From positions 2,516,987 to 2,580,986 of the forward strand of contig NZ_JAKJSC010000001.1 in assembly GCF_029029525.1 (NCBI RefSeq): a stretch of DNA of 64,000 nucleotides, written 5' to 3'. Positions 17,891-26,645 of the stretch are shown piece by piece. Source of the stretch: Labilibaculum sp. DW002 (GTDB lineage: Bacteria > Bacteroidota > Bacteroidia > Bacteroidales > Marinifilaceae). Below the pieces are notes generated by a model. It was not told where the DNA came from. It did no database searches and was given only the letters and a program-made list of their open reading frames with translations. Numbering within the stretch: position 1 is the stretch's first letter; every line of letters starts with the position of its first letter. Position numbers and translations under genes: made by a program.

Positions 17891-18457
17891 ATGGATTTTA
17901 CAGAAATAGGAATACTGGCATTTATATTCGTTTTTATCATCGTATTGATTATAATTTATAACGTACTAGTAAAACGAAAAAATGAGGTTAACAATGCATT
18001 TGCTTCGGTAGATGTAATGCTAAAGAAACGATATGATTTGATTCCAAATCTAGTTGAAGTCACCAAAGGTTATATGGAACATGAACGAACCGTTTTTGTT
18101 GAAATCACTACGTTGCGTACGCAGGTTGTAGAAGAAAAATCAGATGAACAAAAAGTTAAAACTCACAATGAAATTCATCGAAAAGTAAATGATTTGCTAA
18201 TGAATGTAGAGAATTATCCAGATTTAAAAGCTGACAGTAGTTTTTTAGCCCTTCAGGCAAATTGGACATCTTCAGAAGAACATATATCCGCTTCGAGAAG
18301 ATATTACAATACAGCCGTTACCGAATACAATAATTACATTCAAATGTTTCCTTCAAATATTATGGCAAAAATGTTTGGCTACAGGGAAAAGAAAGTATTT
18401 GAAGCAAATGAAATTGAACGCAAAAAAATAAAAGCATCAGAACTTTTTAACTCCTAA
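17891..18457 (+). CDS. lemA: LemA family protein
   Basis: Membrane-anchored LemA-family protein, 188 residues. An N-terminal membrane helix (IGILAFIFVFIIVLIIIYNVLV) is followed by the family hallmark NEVNNAFASVDVMLKKRYDLIPNLVEVTKGYM, then a long helical bundle containing SRRYYNTAVTEYNNYIQMFPSNIMAKMFGY. The biochemical function of LemA proteins is not settled. Here it is followed after five bases by a DUF3137 gene, a pairing seen in other bacteria, so the two probably form one membrane unit. Confidence 0.93.
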   Translation: MDFTEIGILAFIFVFIIVLIIIYNVLVKRKNEVNNAFASVDVMLKKRYDLIPNLVEVTKGYMEHERTVFVEITTLRTQVVEEKSDEQKVKTHNEIHRKVNDLLMNVENYPDLKADSSFLALQANWTSSEEHISASRRYYNTAVTEYNNYIQMFPSNIMAKMFGYREKKVFEANEIERKKIKASELFNS

Positions 18458-18462
18458 AATTA

Positions 18463-19389
18463 ATGAGTAGCAACGGAAAATCTTTTGATAATTTTTTTAA
18501 TCAAATATATCCCAAATTAGAAGAGCTTGAGGCAAAAAGATTAAAAGGAGCAAAAAAACTGAATGTTTTATATAAAATTGGTATAATTGGTTTTGTAATA
18601 TTGCTTATTCTAACAATCCTTAAAGCCTATTTTATTTACTTGTTAATTATTTTTGTTCTGTTTTTTTGCGGATTATTTAATGAACGAGCAGGTAAAATAT
18701 CAAAAGAACTTACACCTACTTTTAAAAAGGAAGTAATCGGTCAGCTACTTACTTATTTTTACGATGATGTAAGATATGTACCAAGGCAAAGAGTAAGTGC
18801 AAAGTTATTGCGTAATAGTTTGTTGTTTGAAAAATCAATTCGGAAAACCACAGGCGACGACTATACCGAATGTCGAATCGAAAACACATACATCCACTTC
18901 TCTGAAGTTCAAGCGTATGATCCAAGTAGCATTCTTTTTTTTAACGGCATTTTTATTGCAATTAAATTCAACAAAAGCTTTACCGCCAAAACAATCGTTA
19001 TTCCCAGATCTAGAACCTCTTTTTACAAAAGAATTAAAATGAATTTAAGAGGTGAAATGAAAAATGCTTCAACCATAAATCTAGAAGATATCATATTTAA
19101 CAAAGAGTTTAGAGTAATAGGTGAAGATCAGGTGGAATCGAGGTATAAGCTAACAACTAGTTTAATGCAACGAATGCTTGACTACAAAAGAAAAATAAAT
19201 AAAAAGGTAGCCTTCTCCTTAGTAAATAATTGGTTGTATGTGTCAATTCCTACAAAGAAAAACCGATTTGAAGCCAGTGTTACAAAACCTATAAATAATA
19301 AAGAGTTCATTAGGTCTAGTTTTGATTATTTTCAACTTTTAACTGGCTTAGTGGATGATTTGGATCTGAATACCAAAATTTGGAAATAA
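18463..19389 (+). CDS. DUF3137 membrane protein
   Basis: Protein of 308 residues with two adjacent membrane helices near residues 36-67 (IIGFVILLILTILKAYFIYLLIIFVLFFCGLF), flanked by a helical N-terminus and a large cytoplasmic-type domain. The domain begins with YVPRQRVSAKLLRNSLLF and contains IENTYIHFSEVQAYD, as expected for DUF3137 (Galanin-like) proteins. The function is unknown. The five-base gap to lemA argues for one operon and a shared complex. Confidence 0.85.
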   Translation: MSSNGKSFDNFFNQIYPKLEELEAKRLKGAKKLNVLYKIGIIGFVILLILTILKAYFIYLLIIFVLFFCGLFNERAGKISKELTPTFKKEVIGQLLTYFYDDVRYVPRQRVSAKLLRNSLLFEKSIRKTTGDDYTECRIENTYIHFSEVQAYDPSSILFFNGIFIAIKFNKSFTAKTIVIPRSRTSFYKRIKMNLRGEMKNASTINLEDIIFNKEFRVIGEDQVESRYKLTTSLMQRMLDYKRKINKKVAFSLVNNWLYVSIPTKKNRFEASVTKPINNKEFIRSSFDYFQLLTGLVDDLDLNTKIWK

Positions 19390-19469
19390 ATTGCTGCCTA
19401 CACTAACAGGGGACAAAATAACGTATATTACTAATTAACTATCAACAACTTAACAGGTCGCAAAACAAA

Positions 19470-20108
19470 ATGCAAATGATGGATTATACTGATAGTAAAT
19501 ACATTGGTTTTAACCGAGAGGAAGATATTACTGAACTTGAAAATCTTTCAAATTTATTTGTTGTTATTTCCGAATATGATAATGAAAAAAACCTTTTAGA
19601 AATTGGAAAAACCTATTCTTCATTTATTTCTATACTACTGGATATTTTTTTCCTTTTAGTATTTCTAATTTCATCTTACCTCATACTTTTTACAGATATG
19701 AACTTGAATATATTTGAAATAAATAATCCATTCATATCAAAACTAATTATATTAGGTCTTGTTACAATTGGATTAGCTTCAATTGCCTACTTAAGAATTG
19801 CCAATGCAAAGTATACAAATAAGCTTGTTTTCAATTTCGATAAAAAATTGCTAACCCTTGTTAATTTAGATCCATTAGGAAAATCTTTCTATGAAAATGT
19901 AAATTTTGATTTCTATGAAATTAGAAAATTTAGAACCCGTATTGTTAATTCAGCTGATAAATATTACTCTAGAAATAGAAGAAGTATACTAATAATTGAA
20001 ACAAAAGATGATAAAGAATATCCATTATTTGTCTTTGGGGCAACACGATTATTCAGTTTTAATGAAAAACGGTTTACAGATTTATTAAATAGTATTTTGC
20101 GAGTTTGA
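19470..20108 (+). CDS. Hypothetical membrane protein, 212 residues
   Basis: Not recognised. Two hydrophobic segments lie near residues 54-74 (ILLDIFFLLVFLISSYLILFT) and 89-108 (LIILGLVTIGLASIAYLRIA), flanked by soluble parts. After the second helix the strand-rich segment KLVFNFDKKLLTLVNLDPLG and IRKFRTRIVNSADKYY resemble a PH-like small domain as in other bacterial membrane proteins. It sits 80 bases after the LemA/DUF3137 pair in the same direction and may belong to that unit. Confidence 0.6.
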   Translation: MQMMDYTDSKYIGFNREEDITELENLSNLFVVISEYDNEKNLLEIGKTYSSFISILLDIFFLLVFLISSYLILFTDMNLNIFEINNPFISKLIILGLVTIGLASIAYLRIANAKYTNKLVFNFDKKLLTLVNLDPLGKSFYENVNFDFYEIRKFRTRIVNSADKYYSRNRRSILIIETKDDKEYPLFVFGATRLFSFNEKRFTDLLNSILRV

Positions 20109-20162
20109 CTCTGCGCAACGTACACAGAACAAATAATATCCTTACACAATATTAAGATTCTA

Positions 20163-20194
20163 TAAAAAAGGAATGTTCCCAAAAAGAACACTCC
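20163..20194 (-). terminator. Terminator of the 20205-21371 gene
   Basis: On the reverse strand GGAGTGTTC pairs with GAACATTCC (one wobble or mismatch) and is followed by six T. Confidence 0.7.
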
Positions 20195-20204
20195 TAACAT
20201 TAAC

Positions 20205-21371
20205 TTACATTTTTCCTAAGGCATCACCAATCAAAGCTTTTAACTTTTCTATACTTTCGATACCAACTGAAAGGCGAATAACACCAGGCAAAGGATATTT
20301 TGCTCCCCAAACAGGTTCTACAGGCAATAGAATCGTATCGACTTCGCCCAATGTTGGTACCAATGGAATCGTATCTTCCAGGGCAGCTATAAATCGGTTA
20401 CACTTTTCTCTTTTATCGGTATCAGAATCACCTTTTATATCGAAGGTTAGCATACCACCAAAGCCTTTATCGCCAAATAAAGCCACAGCCTCTTTTCGGG
20501 TTGGGTGAGATTCCAATCCCGGATACAAGACTTCTTCAATTTGAGGATGCTTCTCTAAATAAGTTGCCAACGCCATGGCATTATCGCAATGCTTCTGGAA
20601 TCGAAGCTCAAAACTTTTCAGTTGAGTACCCAATCGGTAAGCATCATCCGGACTTAGGAAATGCCCTGCCCATTTGCGATACTCTATGGCTTCTTTCATC
20701 AGCTCCTCGTCGTTACCACAAATAACACCAGCAGTAATATTACCATGTCCGCTAAGGTATTTGGTAGCTGAATGAATCACCAAATCAGCTCCATCCATTA
20801 AAGGTTTCCATAGTAATGGTGTGCCGAATGTATTATCAACAATAATTTTAGCCTCGTATTGTTTTGCCAAAGCCATAATGCGTTTTACATCGGCAACAAT
20901 CAGCATTGGGTTCGATACCGCCTCGAAGTACAAGAATTCGGGTTTAATCTCGGCTAACATGCGTTCCAGTTCCACGAAATCGTAACGTCCATCTGTGGCA
21001 TAAAAACGGTGCACATCCAAATTACGACGCTTAATCAATACGGTATCGATAAAGGAATTCGTTCCCCCATAAATCTCATGAAAATACAAGCTAGGTCGGG
21101 TATCTTTTCCTTTCTGAAAAACCGACACAGCCACATCGATAGCAGCCATTCCCGTTTCTACAAGCAATGCCCATTTACAATCTTCAAGTGCCATAATTTG
21201 CTTCTCTACGGCTACGGTCGTCGGATTTCTATATCGGGAATAAATGTAATCTTCTGGCTCGTGTGCATGATCCAATTCAGCTGCGAAGGCCTCTTTTGTG
21301 CGTTTCGAATTCTGTAAATTAAAGCCAGCTTCGCGGTAAAGTGGCATGTGGTTAGCATTGATTTTTTTCAT
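20205..21371 (-). CDS. Cys/Met metabolism PLP enzyme (methionine gamma-lyase or cystathionine gamma-synthase type)
   Basis: Fold-type I PLP enzyme that acts on sulfur amino acids, about 388 residues from the ATG at 21371. A longer frame to 21434 runs into a dispersed palindromic repeat and is rejected. The catalytic lysine is in HSATKYLSGHGN; the PLP-binding D is in IIVDNTFGTPLL; YSRYRNPT and the IYGGTNSF tyrosine loop are present. These motifs are shared by methionine gamma-lyase, cystathionine gamma-synthase and gamma-lyase, so specificity is open. The downstream 2-oxoacid oxidoreductase would fit a lyase yielding 2-oxobutyrate. Confidence 0.88.
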   Translation of the reverse strand: MKKINANHMPLYREAGFNLQNSKRTKEAFAAELDHAHEPEDYIYSRYRNPTTVAVEKQIMALEDCKWALLVETGMAAIDVAVSVFQKGKDTRPSLYFHEIYGGTNSFIDTVLIKRRNLDVHRFYATDGRYDFVELERMLAEIKPEFLYFEAVSNPMLIVADVKRIMALAKQYEAKIIVDNTFGTPLLWKPLMDGADLVIHSATKYLSGHGNITAGVICGNDEELMKEAIEYRKWAGHFLSPDDAYRLGTQLKSFELRFQKHCDNAMALATYLEKHPQIEEVLYPGLESHPTRKEAVALFGDKGFGGMLTFDIKGDSDTDKREKCNRFIAALEDTIPLVPTLGEVDTILLPVEPVWGAKYPLPGVIRLSVGIESIEKLKALIGDALGKM

Positions 21372-21425
21372 GGTCGTTATATTTTGGTAGAGATGCAATG
21401 TTTTGGTATGTATGTTTTTTTGATA

Positions 21426-21450
21426 GAGACGCAATGCATTTCGTCTTTAC
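21426..21450. repeat. Palindromic repeat, GACGCAATGCATTTCGTC type
   Basis: GAGACGCAATGCATTTCGTC then TTTAC. It belongs to the same family as 26574-26598, 26619-26644, 29882-29906, 31703-31726 and 47081-47105. It lies between the PLP enzyme and the FeS/membrane fusion gene. Confidence 0.75.
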
Positions 21451-21459
21451 GATATTGCG

Positions 21460-22791
21460 TCATTTAATAATTTGTAATTCTTTTTCTGGCGTTGGAACAT
21501 CCGATTCGTAATAAAATTCTGCTCTGCCTATAATTTCTCCAATAAAGGTAATGACTAAAACTATTGGCAAGGCCAATTCCCATTGTATATCGTAAAAAAA
21601 GTATGGCACGAACAGAAATAGAATTCTTATAATGGAAAGCACTGGAAAATAACTGGCTCCTATTTTCTTTAGCATTCCTTTTCTCCAGATATATAAACTT
21701 CCTTTTGCAAGAATTATTAATTCGATTAGGATGTGGATATCAGCAATCCATGCGAAAAACAAGATCGCTGTTGTACTCACCATTCCTGAATGCACTGAAA
21801 GACCATCTTTTCGAGTCAAGAATTTGTAGACCATGTCTACCGAAATCAAACAAAAGATTCCAAAAACTAAAGCCGCATAGCCAAATAGCTGAATTTCGGT
21901 GATTAAGTGTAAGCCTGTTAATCCAAGAAACGCAGAAAAGGAAAAGATTTCTCTACTCAACCAAGAGCCTTTTAAGTTTAGGATGAATCGCCACATTCTC
22001 AATTTTTTTCCAATGTGCAAAGAGGTTAAGGCGATTGCCAATACTGAAATTACAGCAAAAGGAATCACTGGCATTTCTACTTTTCCAAACAAATGTGCTG
22101 CTTGCCAACTTACCAGTCCGGCGACGGCTATCGTAAATAAAACCAATGTCCACTCTTTCTCCAGCGATACTTTGTCTTTGCTTTTTGGCAGCCACTCTTT
22201 TATTCTTTCCGGATCGATTTTCTCCTCATCTAAATTTTCGATAGTTGGACTCGCATGTTCTTCGCGTAATGGCACCAATTGTATGGATGGTTTTATTCCC
22301 ATATCTACAAAACCGGGCATTACTCTATCTTCATCGCTTAATGATAGCTGTCCAAAATCCAAAGCACCCACAGGACAAGCCTGTGCACAAGCGGGTTGTT
22401 TGCCATCGGAAATACGATCGACACAGAAATTACATTTCTCTACAATACTGCTTGCGGGATTAAATTTTGGTGCATCGTAAGGGCAAGCCCAGGTGCAATA
22501 CTTACAGCCAATACAAGCTTCGGCATGATGAATAATGGCGCCCGTTTCTTTATCGCGGGTATAGGCCAAGGCAGGACAGTTCTTCATGCAAGGTGCCTCT
22601 TCGCAGTGGTTGCAAGCCAGTGAGAAATGGAAAACGGGTAGGCTGGGGTGTTTTATTTTGTTGTGGCAATTTACCTCTCGCCAGTTCACGCCCAAGCTGG
22701 TGCCGTTTTCTATGCTGCAACCGGCAACACAAGCCATACAGCCAACACATTTGTTTGTGTTAAATATGAATGCATTTTTTTCCTCAATCAT
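21460..22791 (-). CDS. DmsB-DmsC-like FeS/membrane anchor fusion
   Basis: Single 443-residue protein that joins a four-cluster ferredoxin subunit to a membrane anchor, normally separate DmsB and DmsC proteins. Residues 1-190 carry four cysteine groups: CVGCMACVAGC, CNHCEEAPCMKNC, CIGCKYCTWAC, and CNFC with CAQAC. After a linker, about eight membrane helices follow from residue 215, resembling the DmsC quinol-interacting anchor. It should carry electrons between the quinone pool and the molybdoenzyme encoded just upstream. The two genes are separated by 217 bases that include a dispersed repeat. Confidence 0.88.
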   Translation of the reverse strand: MIEEKNAFIFNTNKCVGCMACVAGCSIENGTSLGVNWREVNCHNKIKHPSLPVFHFSLACNHCEEAPCMKNCPALAYTRDKETGAIIHHAEACIGCKYCTWACPYDAPKFNPASSIVEKCNFCVDRISDGKQPACAQACPVGALDFGQLSLSDEDRVMPGFVDMGIKPSIQLVPLREEHASPTIENLDEEKIDPERIKEWLPKSKDKVSLEKEWTLVLFTIAVAGLVSWQAAHLFGKVEMPVIPFAVISVLAIALTSLHIGKKLRMWRFILNLKGSWLSREIFSFSAFLGLTGLHLITEIQLFGYAALVFGIFCLISVDMVYKFLTRKDGLSVHSGMVSTTAILFFAWIADIHILIELIILAKGSLYIWRKGMLKKIGASYFPVLSIIRILFLFVPYFFYDIQWELALPIVLVITFIGEIIGRAEFYYESDVPTPEKELQIIK

Positions 22792-22846
22792 CTTACTATT
22801 GTACTTTAAGTTGATTTATAAATCACTCTTATTATTTATTCTCAAT

Positions 22847-22963
22847 TGGGCTTTCCGCCCAAACCCGACTTCATTTTTTGTCTTAATACAAAAAACAGAA
22901 GCAAAAAAAATCAAGGCTACATTTTAAAAAGCTTTCTTATTTAGCTCTAAGTTTAAGTGCGGC
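22847..22963 (+). repeat. 117-bp dispersed repeat, copy 2
   Basis: Second copy of the element at 15981-16095, same orientation, with the same TGGGCTTTCCGCCC start and TTAAGTGCGGC end. It is placed between the FeS/anchor fusion gene and the molybdoenzyme gene of one putative operon. Confidence 0.8.
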
Positions 22964-23008
22964 CGCGAGAGCTTCTCTCTATGCTTTTTCTATATTATTA
23001 ATTGATAA

Positions 23009-25042
23009 TTAATCATTCTTAATTCTTCTAATATCTACCCAAGTATTGTGAAAGGCCGTTCCATGCCCAATATCTGTTTCTCTTCCTTCTGTGAAAAGGT
23101 TAGGGGCTGCACCATTTATGGCCCAATGCCCGTTGGTGAGAACCACATTACCTCGTCGCAAACCCAAATCGAACTGTACTTTTACTTCGGCTTTCGCCTG
23201 ATGGTTAAAGAGCTCGACTAGTTCCATATTGACTATTCCTTTTGCTTCGGCATCCAGTGGATGAACAAATAGGTAGGCCTCTGGTTCGAATTGCTTGATT
23301 ACCTCTAAGTTTCCAAATTGTGAATGGATCCTATTTTTCGAATTGGGTGAAATCATCTGCAAAGGAAAATCCGTTTGTTCTGGCAATGGCACATAATCGG
23401 GCAGGGGATCTATTCCCCAAAGCTCTTTGGCTTGCTCGCTATACAATTCAATTTTTCCCGATGCTGTTGGGAATTTGTGATCGGCAAAGGGAATCTCTTC
23501 GAATGAATTGGCCAGTTGCGGTCCTTCTTTTAGGGCTGCAAGACTCAATTCAGGAAATTTATCGAGGAATCCCTCTAAATATTTTTCAATGGCTTCATCC
23601 GTAGGCTCAGGAATATGCTGACTGACTTCAGTTTGATCCATACCCAGGCGTTGTGCCAGTAGATGGTATATTTCTGTTTCGGGTTTTACTTCGCCCGCAG
23701 GTTCAAGAACCTTTTGTTTTAATTGCACATAAGGGTTCCAGTACGAACCTATAATATCCGATTGCTCGAACATGTTTTTGGCTGGAAGAATAATGTCGGC
23801 CTCGTAAGCCGTATCAGTCATGAACTGCTCCACAACAACGCGAAAATCTGCTTTGCGAAAAGCCTTGCGAATGGCATTGGTATCGGGATTTTGAGCAAGA
23901 GGATTACCTCGTTCTACCCAAATCATTTTTATTTCAGGATCAACAATATTAAGTAAATCTTCGCCTAATTTGGCTACTGATATTTTTCTTCGGAAGCTTG
24001 GGTGTTCACAGCCTGGAAAATAAGATTCCGGCTCTTTCAAATCGTCGAACACATAGCTTTGCAAATTGGCATAATGCCAACAAGCGCCTTGTTTACCAAC
24101 ATTCCCTGTTATCACCGAAAGGGCAAGTAAGCAACGTGTGGTCTGACCACCATTTTCGTAGCGCTGCATCCCATAGCCCGGAATAAGGGTCATAGGTTTA
24201 ATTGTTCCTATTTGCTTGGCTAAATCTTTAATCGCATCAACTGATATTCTACAGATCTCCGAAACTTTCTCTAAGCGATATTCTTCTACTCTATCTTTGA
24301 ATTGTTCAAAACCAAGCACATATTTTGCTATAAAGTCGTGATCTATCCAGTCGTTCTTGATAATTTCTCGTGCAAGCCCCAAAGCCAAAGCTGCATCGGT
24401 TCCCGATTTCACTTGAAAGAGGCTATTCGCACGTTCGGTTGAAGGTGTTCTTCTTGGGTCGATAACGACAAATTGTGCCCCTCTTTCCTGAGCCTTTTCA
24501 ATTGGCATCATCTCCTGAATGTTCGTTTCCGCAGGGTTTTTCCCCCACAAAACAATCAGCTTGGCATGCTCTAAATCCCAAGGGGCATTGTGCTTGTTAG
24601 CACCCATAGTTAGGCGAGCTGCCTCCAAGCCTGCAGGCCAACATAGGTTGCCATAGGTGGTTGTAGCACCACCAAACATTTTCCAGAAAGAGGTACTGAC
24701 TCCATTCAATAAACCCGACATGCCACTCGAAGCGAAATACAAGACTGAATGAGGCCCGAACTGATCTTTACAATTCTTTAGTTTTTCTGTTATCGTATCT
24801 AAAGCCTCATCCCATGTAATTCGCTTATACTTTCCATCTGCCACTCGCTTTTGCGGGTACAAAATTCGATCTTTCGAATTAGCACGTTCCACATAGGCCA
24901 AGCCTTTTATACAAGGACCTTCTGGCGTGGCACGATTTTCGGCATGTGGCTCAATACCTGTTACGGTATTGTTCTCTACTCTCACTTTTATACTGCAAGT
25001 GCTGTAGCAATTTCTAGGGCATGCTGATGAGAATTCTTTCAT
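23009..25042 (-). CDS. Molybdopterin oxidoreductase, DMSO-reductase family
   Basis: Catalytic subunit of a DMSO-reductase-superfamily enzyme, 677 residues. The N-terminal [4Fe-4S] site reads C8-x3-C12-x3-C16 and then GPC43IKG. Cofactor-binding regions include VLWGKNPAETN, VIDPRRTPS and, near the C-terminus, SPNSKNRIHSQFGN and TNGHWAINGAAPN. There is no twin-arginine signal, so the protein should be cytoplasmic, unlike classic DmsA. A cysteine in TYGNLCWPAGLEA could be the metal ligand. Partnered with the FeS/anchor fusion, it may reduce a sulfur or N-oxide compound; the substrate cannot be assigned. Confidence 0.88.
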   Translation of the reverse strand: MKEFSSACPRNCYSTCSIKVRVENNTVTGIEPHAENRATPEGPCIKGLAYVERANSKDRILYPQKRVADGKYKRITWDEALDTITEKLKNCKDQFGPHSVLYFASSGMSGLLNGVSTSFWKMFGGATTTYGNLCWPAGLEAARLTMGANKHNAPWDLEHAKLIVLWGKNPAETNIQEMMPIEKAQERGAQFVVIDPRRTPSTERANSLFQVKSGTDAALALGLAREIIKNDWIDHDFIAKYVLGFEQFKDRVEEYRLEKVSEICRISVDAIKDLAKQIGTIKPMTLIPGYGMQRYENGGQTTRCLLALSVITGNVGKQGACWHYANLQSYVFDDLKEPESYFPGCEHPSFRRKISVAKLGEDLLNIVDPEIKMIWVERGNPLAQNPDTNAIRKAFRKADFRVVVEQFMTDTAYEADIILPAKNMFEQSDIIGSYWNPYVQLKQKVLEPAGEVKPETEIYHLLAQRLGMDQTEVSQHIPEPTDEAIEKYLEGFLDKFPELSLAALKEGPQLANSFEEIPFADHKFPTASGKIELYSEQAKELWGIDPLPDYVPLPEQTDFPLQMISPNSKNRIHSQFGNLEVIKQFEPEAYLFVHPLDAEAKGIVNMELVELFNHQAKAEVKVQFDLGLRRGNVVLTNGHWAINGAAPNLFTEGRETDIGHGTAFHNTWVDIRRIKND

Positions 25043-25312
25043 TGATAGGAAACTAAATTTTTCGAAAATTTACTCAAAAAAAACAAAAGGGAATGAATAC
25101 ACGAAATAAATCGTGCAAAACACTCCCTCAATAAATTATTAATCTCGTGATCTATAAAGTCGCGGAACAACATTTCTCCTTCGATCAAGCAAGCAGACGC
25201 GACAGATTTATAGAACCGAAACAACCCCAGCGCGTTGCCCTGAGCTATATTATTTTTGCCTTTCAGGCAAAATTTAAATGAATAACAGAAATAAATTCCC
25301 GTGACTCAATTA
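25043..25312. other. 270-base spacer with small hairpin
   Basis: Spacer between the molybdoenzyme and the aminotransferase. TTTTGCC (25254-25260) and GGCAAAA (25266-25272) form a 7-bp stem that could end the aminotransferase transcript, though no T run follows. A 61-codon frame at 25039-25224 is not convincing. Confidence 0.45.
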
Positions 25313-26554
25313 TTAATTGTTCATTACTAATTTTTCATTATCAACTGTCATTACTTCAGCTTCGATAATTTCTGCCAAACGCTTTACACCAGTTATTGCT
25401 TTCTCATTGTTCACATATGAGAAATTCAAACGTATGGTATTTGTTCCTCCACCATCGCAATAAAATACATTCCCTGTTACAAAAGCAACTTTCTTTTCAA
25501 TAGCCTTGTGGAAAAGTTCTAAGGCATCCATATGCTCTGGTAAGGTAATGAAAAGGAACATACCACCTTCAGGACGTGTCCATTTTACACAATCAGGCAT
25601 ATGTTTTTCCATCTCAGCTAACATCACATCACGACGCTGGTGATATAAATCAATCGTTTTTTGAAGATTGGCTTCGAAAACACCTGAGTTCATATAACGA
25701 ACAGCAATTTTCTGTACAAAAGTTGGTGTACACAAGTCTGCCGATTGCTTTGCGATTACGATTTTCTCGTTCACATCTTTTGGTCCTAAGATCCAGCCAA
25801 TACGGAATCCCGGAGCAAAAATCTTAGAGAAAGTTCCCAGAGTAATCACGTGATTGTCATTGTCCAAATCATACATCATACGTTGAGGCTCTCCTTCGAA
25901 ACGCACTTCGCGGTAAGGGCAATCTTCAACAATAAGAACATCGTATTTGTGAGCTAATGCGATAATTTCCAAACGACGCGATTCAGGCATCGTAATACCT
26001 GTTGGGTTTTGGAAATCAGGAATCACATAAATGAACTTTGGCTTAATGCCTTGCTGCTTTAATTCTTCCAGTTTGGCTTCCAATAGCTTTGCACTCATTC
26101 CTTGCTCATCCATTGGTACACCTTCCATTTTTGCACCATAGCCTTGGAAAGCTCCAATACCACCCAGGTAAGATGGAAGACCACAAATAACCACATCGCC
26201 TTGATTCACAAAAACCTTACCCACCAGGTCTAGTCCTTGTTGTGATCCTGTTGTGATAATTAGGTTCTCTAAATCTGCTTTTGTGCCTTCGGCCTCATAT
26301 TTCTTTAATAGAACTTCTCTTAGTTCTTTTACGCCTTCGGTTGCATCGTATTGCAATACGGCTGCACCTTCTTCGCGTAACATATCCGAAACAATCGTAT
26401 CTAATGCATCTACCGGAAAAGATTCCGGAGCTGGTAATCCGCCTGCAAATGAAATAATCTCAGGATTCTGAGTCAATTTCAAGATTTCACGTATAGCTGA
26501 TCGTTTATTGTTGTTACTGATTTGGGAAAAGGTACCTTTTAAATCGCTGATCAT
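25313..26554 (-). CDS. PLP-dependent aminotransferase (2-aminoadipate/aromatic type)
   Basis: Fold-type I class I/II aminotransferase of about 413 residues from the ATG at 26554. The longer frame starting at 26587 begins inside the palindromic repeat at 26574-26598 and is rejected. The core reads SFAGGLPAPESFPVD, TTGSQQGLDLVGKVF, PDFQNPTG and the PLP-lysine loop TLGTFSKIFAPGFRIGW. Relatives transaminate 2-aminoadipate, branched-chain or aromatic amino acids. It lies 91 bases after the 2-oxoacid oxidoreductase genes, so it likely feeds them with 2-oxoacids. The C-terminal VDNEKLVMNN is encoded in a spacer-type repeat. Confidence 0.92.
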   Translation of the reverse strand: MISDLKGTFSQISNNNKRSAIREILKLTQNPEIISFAGGLPAPESFPVDALDTIVSDMLREEGAAVLQYDATEGVKELREVLLKKYEAEGTKADLENLIITTGSQQGLDLVGKVFVNQGDVVICGLPSYLGGIGAFQGYGAKMEGVPMDEQGMSAKLLEAKLEELKQQGIKPKFIYVIPDFQNPTGITMPESRRLEIIALAHKYDVLIVEDCPYREVRFEGEPQRMMYDLDNDNHVITLGTFSKIFAPGFRIGWILGPKDVNEKIVIAKQSADLCTPTFVQKIAVRYMNSGVFEANLQKTIDLYHQRRDVMLAEMEKHMPDCVKWTRPEGGMFLFITLPEHMDALELFHKAIEKKVAFVTGNVFYCDGGGTNTIRLNFSYVNNEKAITGVKRLAEIIEAEVMTVDNEKLVMNN

Positions 26555-26573
26555 TTTGTTTGTTTTTTTGATT

Positions 26574-26598
26574 GAGACGCAATGCATTGCGTCTTTAC
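26574..26598. repeat. Palindromic repeat GAGACGCAATGCATTGCGTC
   Basis: Nearly perfect palindrome GACGCAATGCATTGCGTC with the family tail TTTAC. It extends the aminotransferase frame artificially. Confidence 0.85.
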
Positions 26599-26618
26599 TG
26601 TTTTATATTGTTATTGTT

Positions 26619-26644
26619 GGAGCGTATTGCAATACGCCATTACC
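26619..26644. repeat. Palindromic repeat, GGCGTATTGCAATACGCC variant
   Basis: GAGCGTATTGCAATACGCC with tail ATTAC. It lies just 20 bases from the preceding copy, so two family members stand in tandem. Confidence 0.8.
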
Positions 26645-26645
26645 G

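Noticed and set aside
21899-22480. 193-codon forward frame opposite the DmsBC-like fusion
   Set aside because: It lies antisense to a clearly coding gene with four cysteine cluster motifs and has no family signature.
25039-25224. 61-codon reverse frame before the molybdoenzyme gene
   Set aside because: It overlaps the spacer and the start region of the molybdoenzyme gene and shows no family signature.
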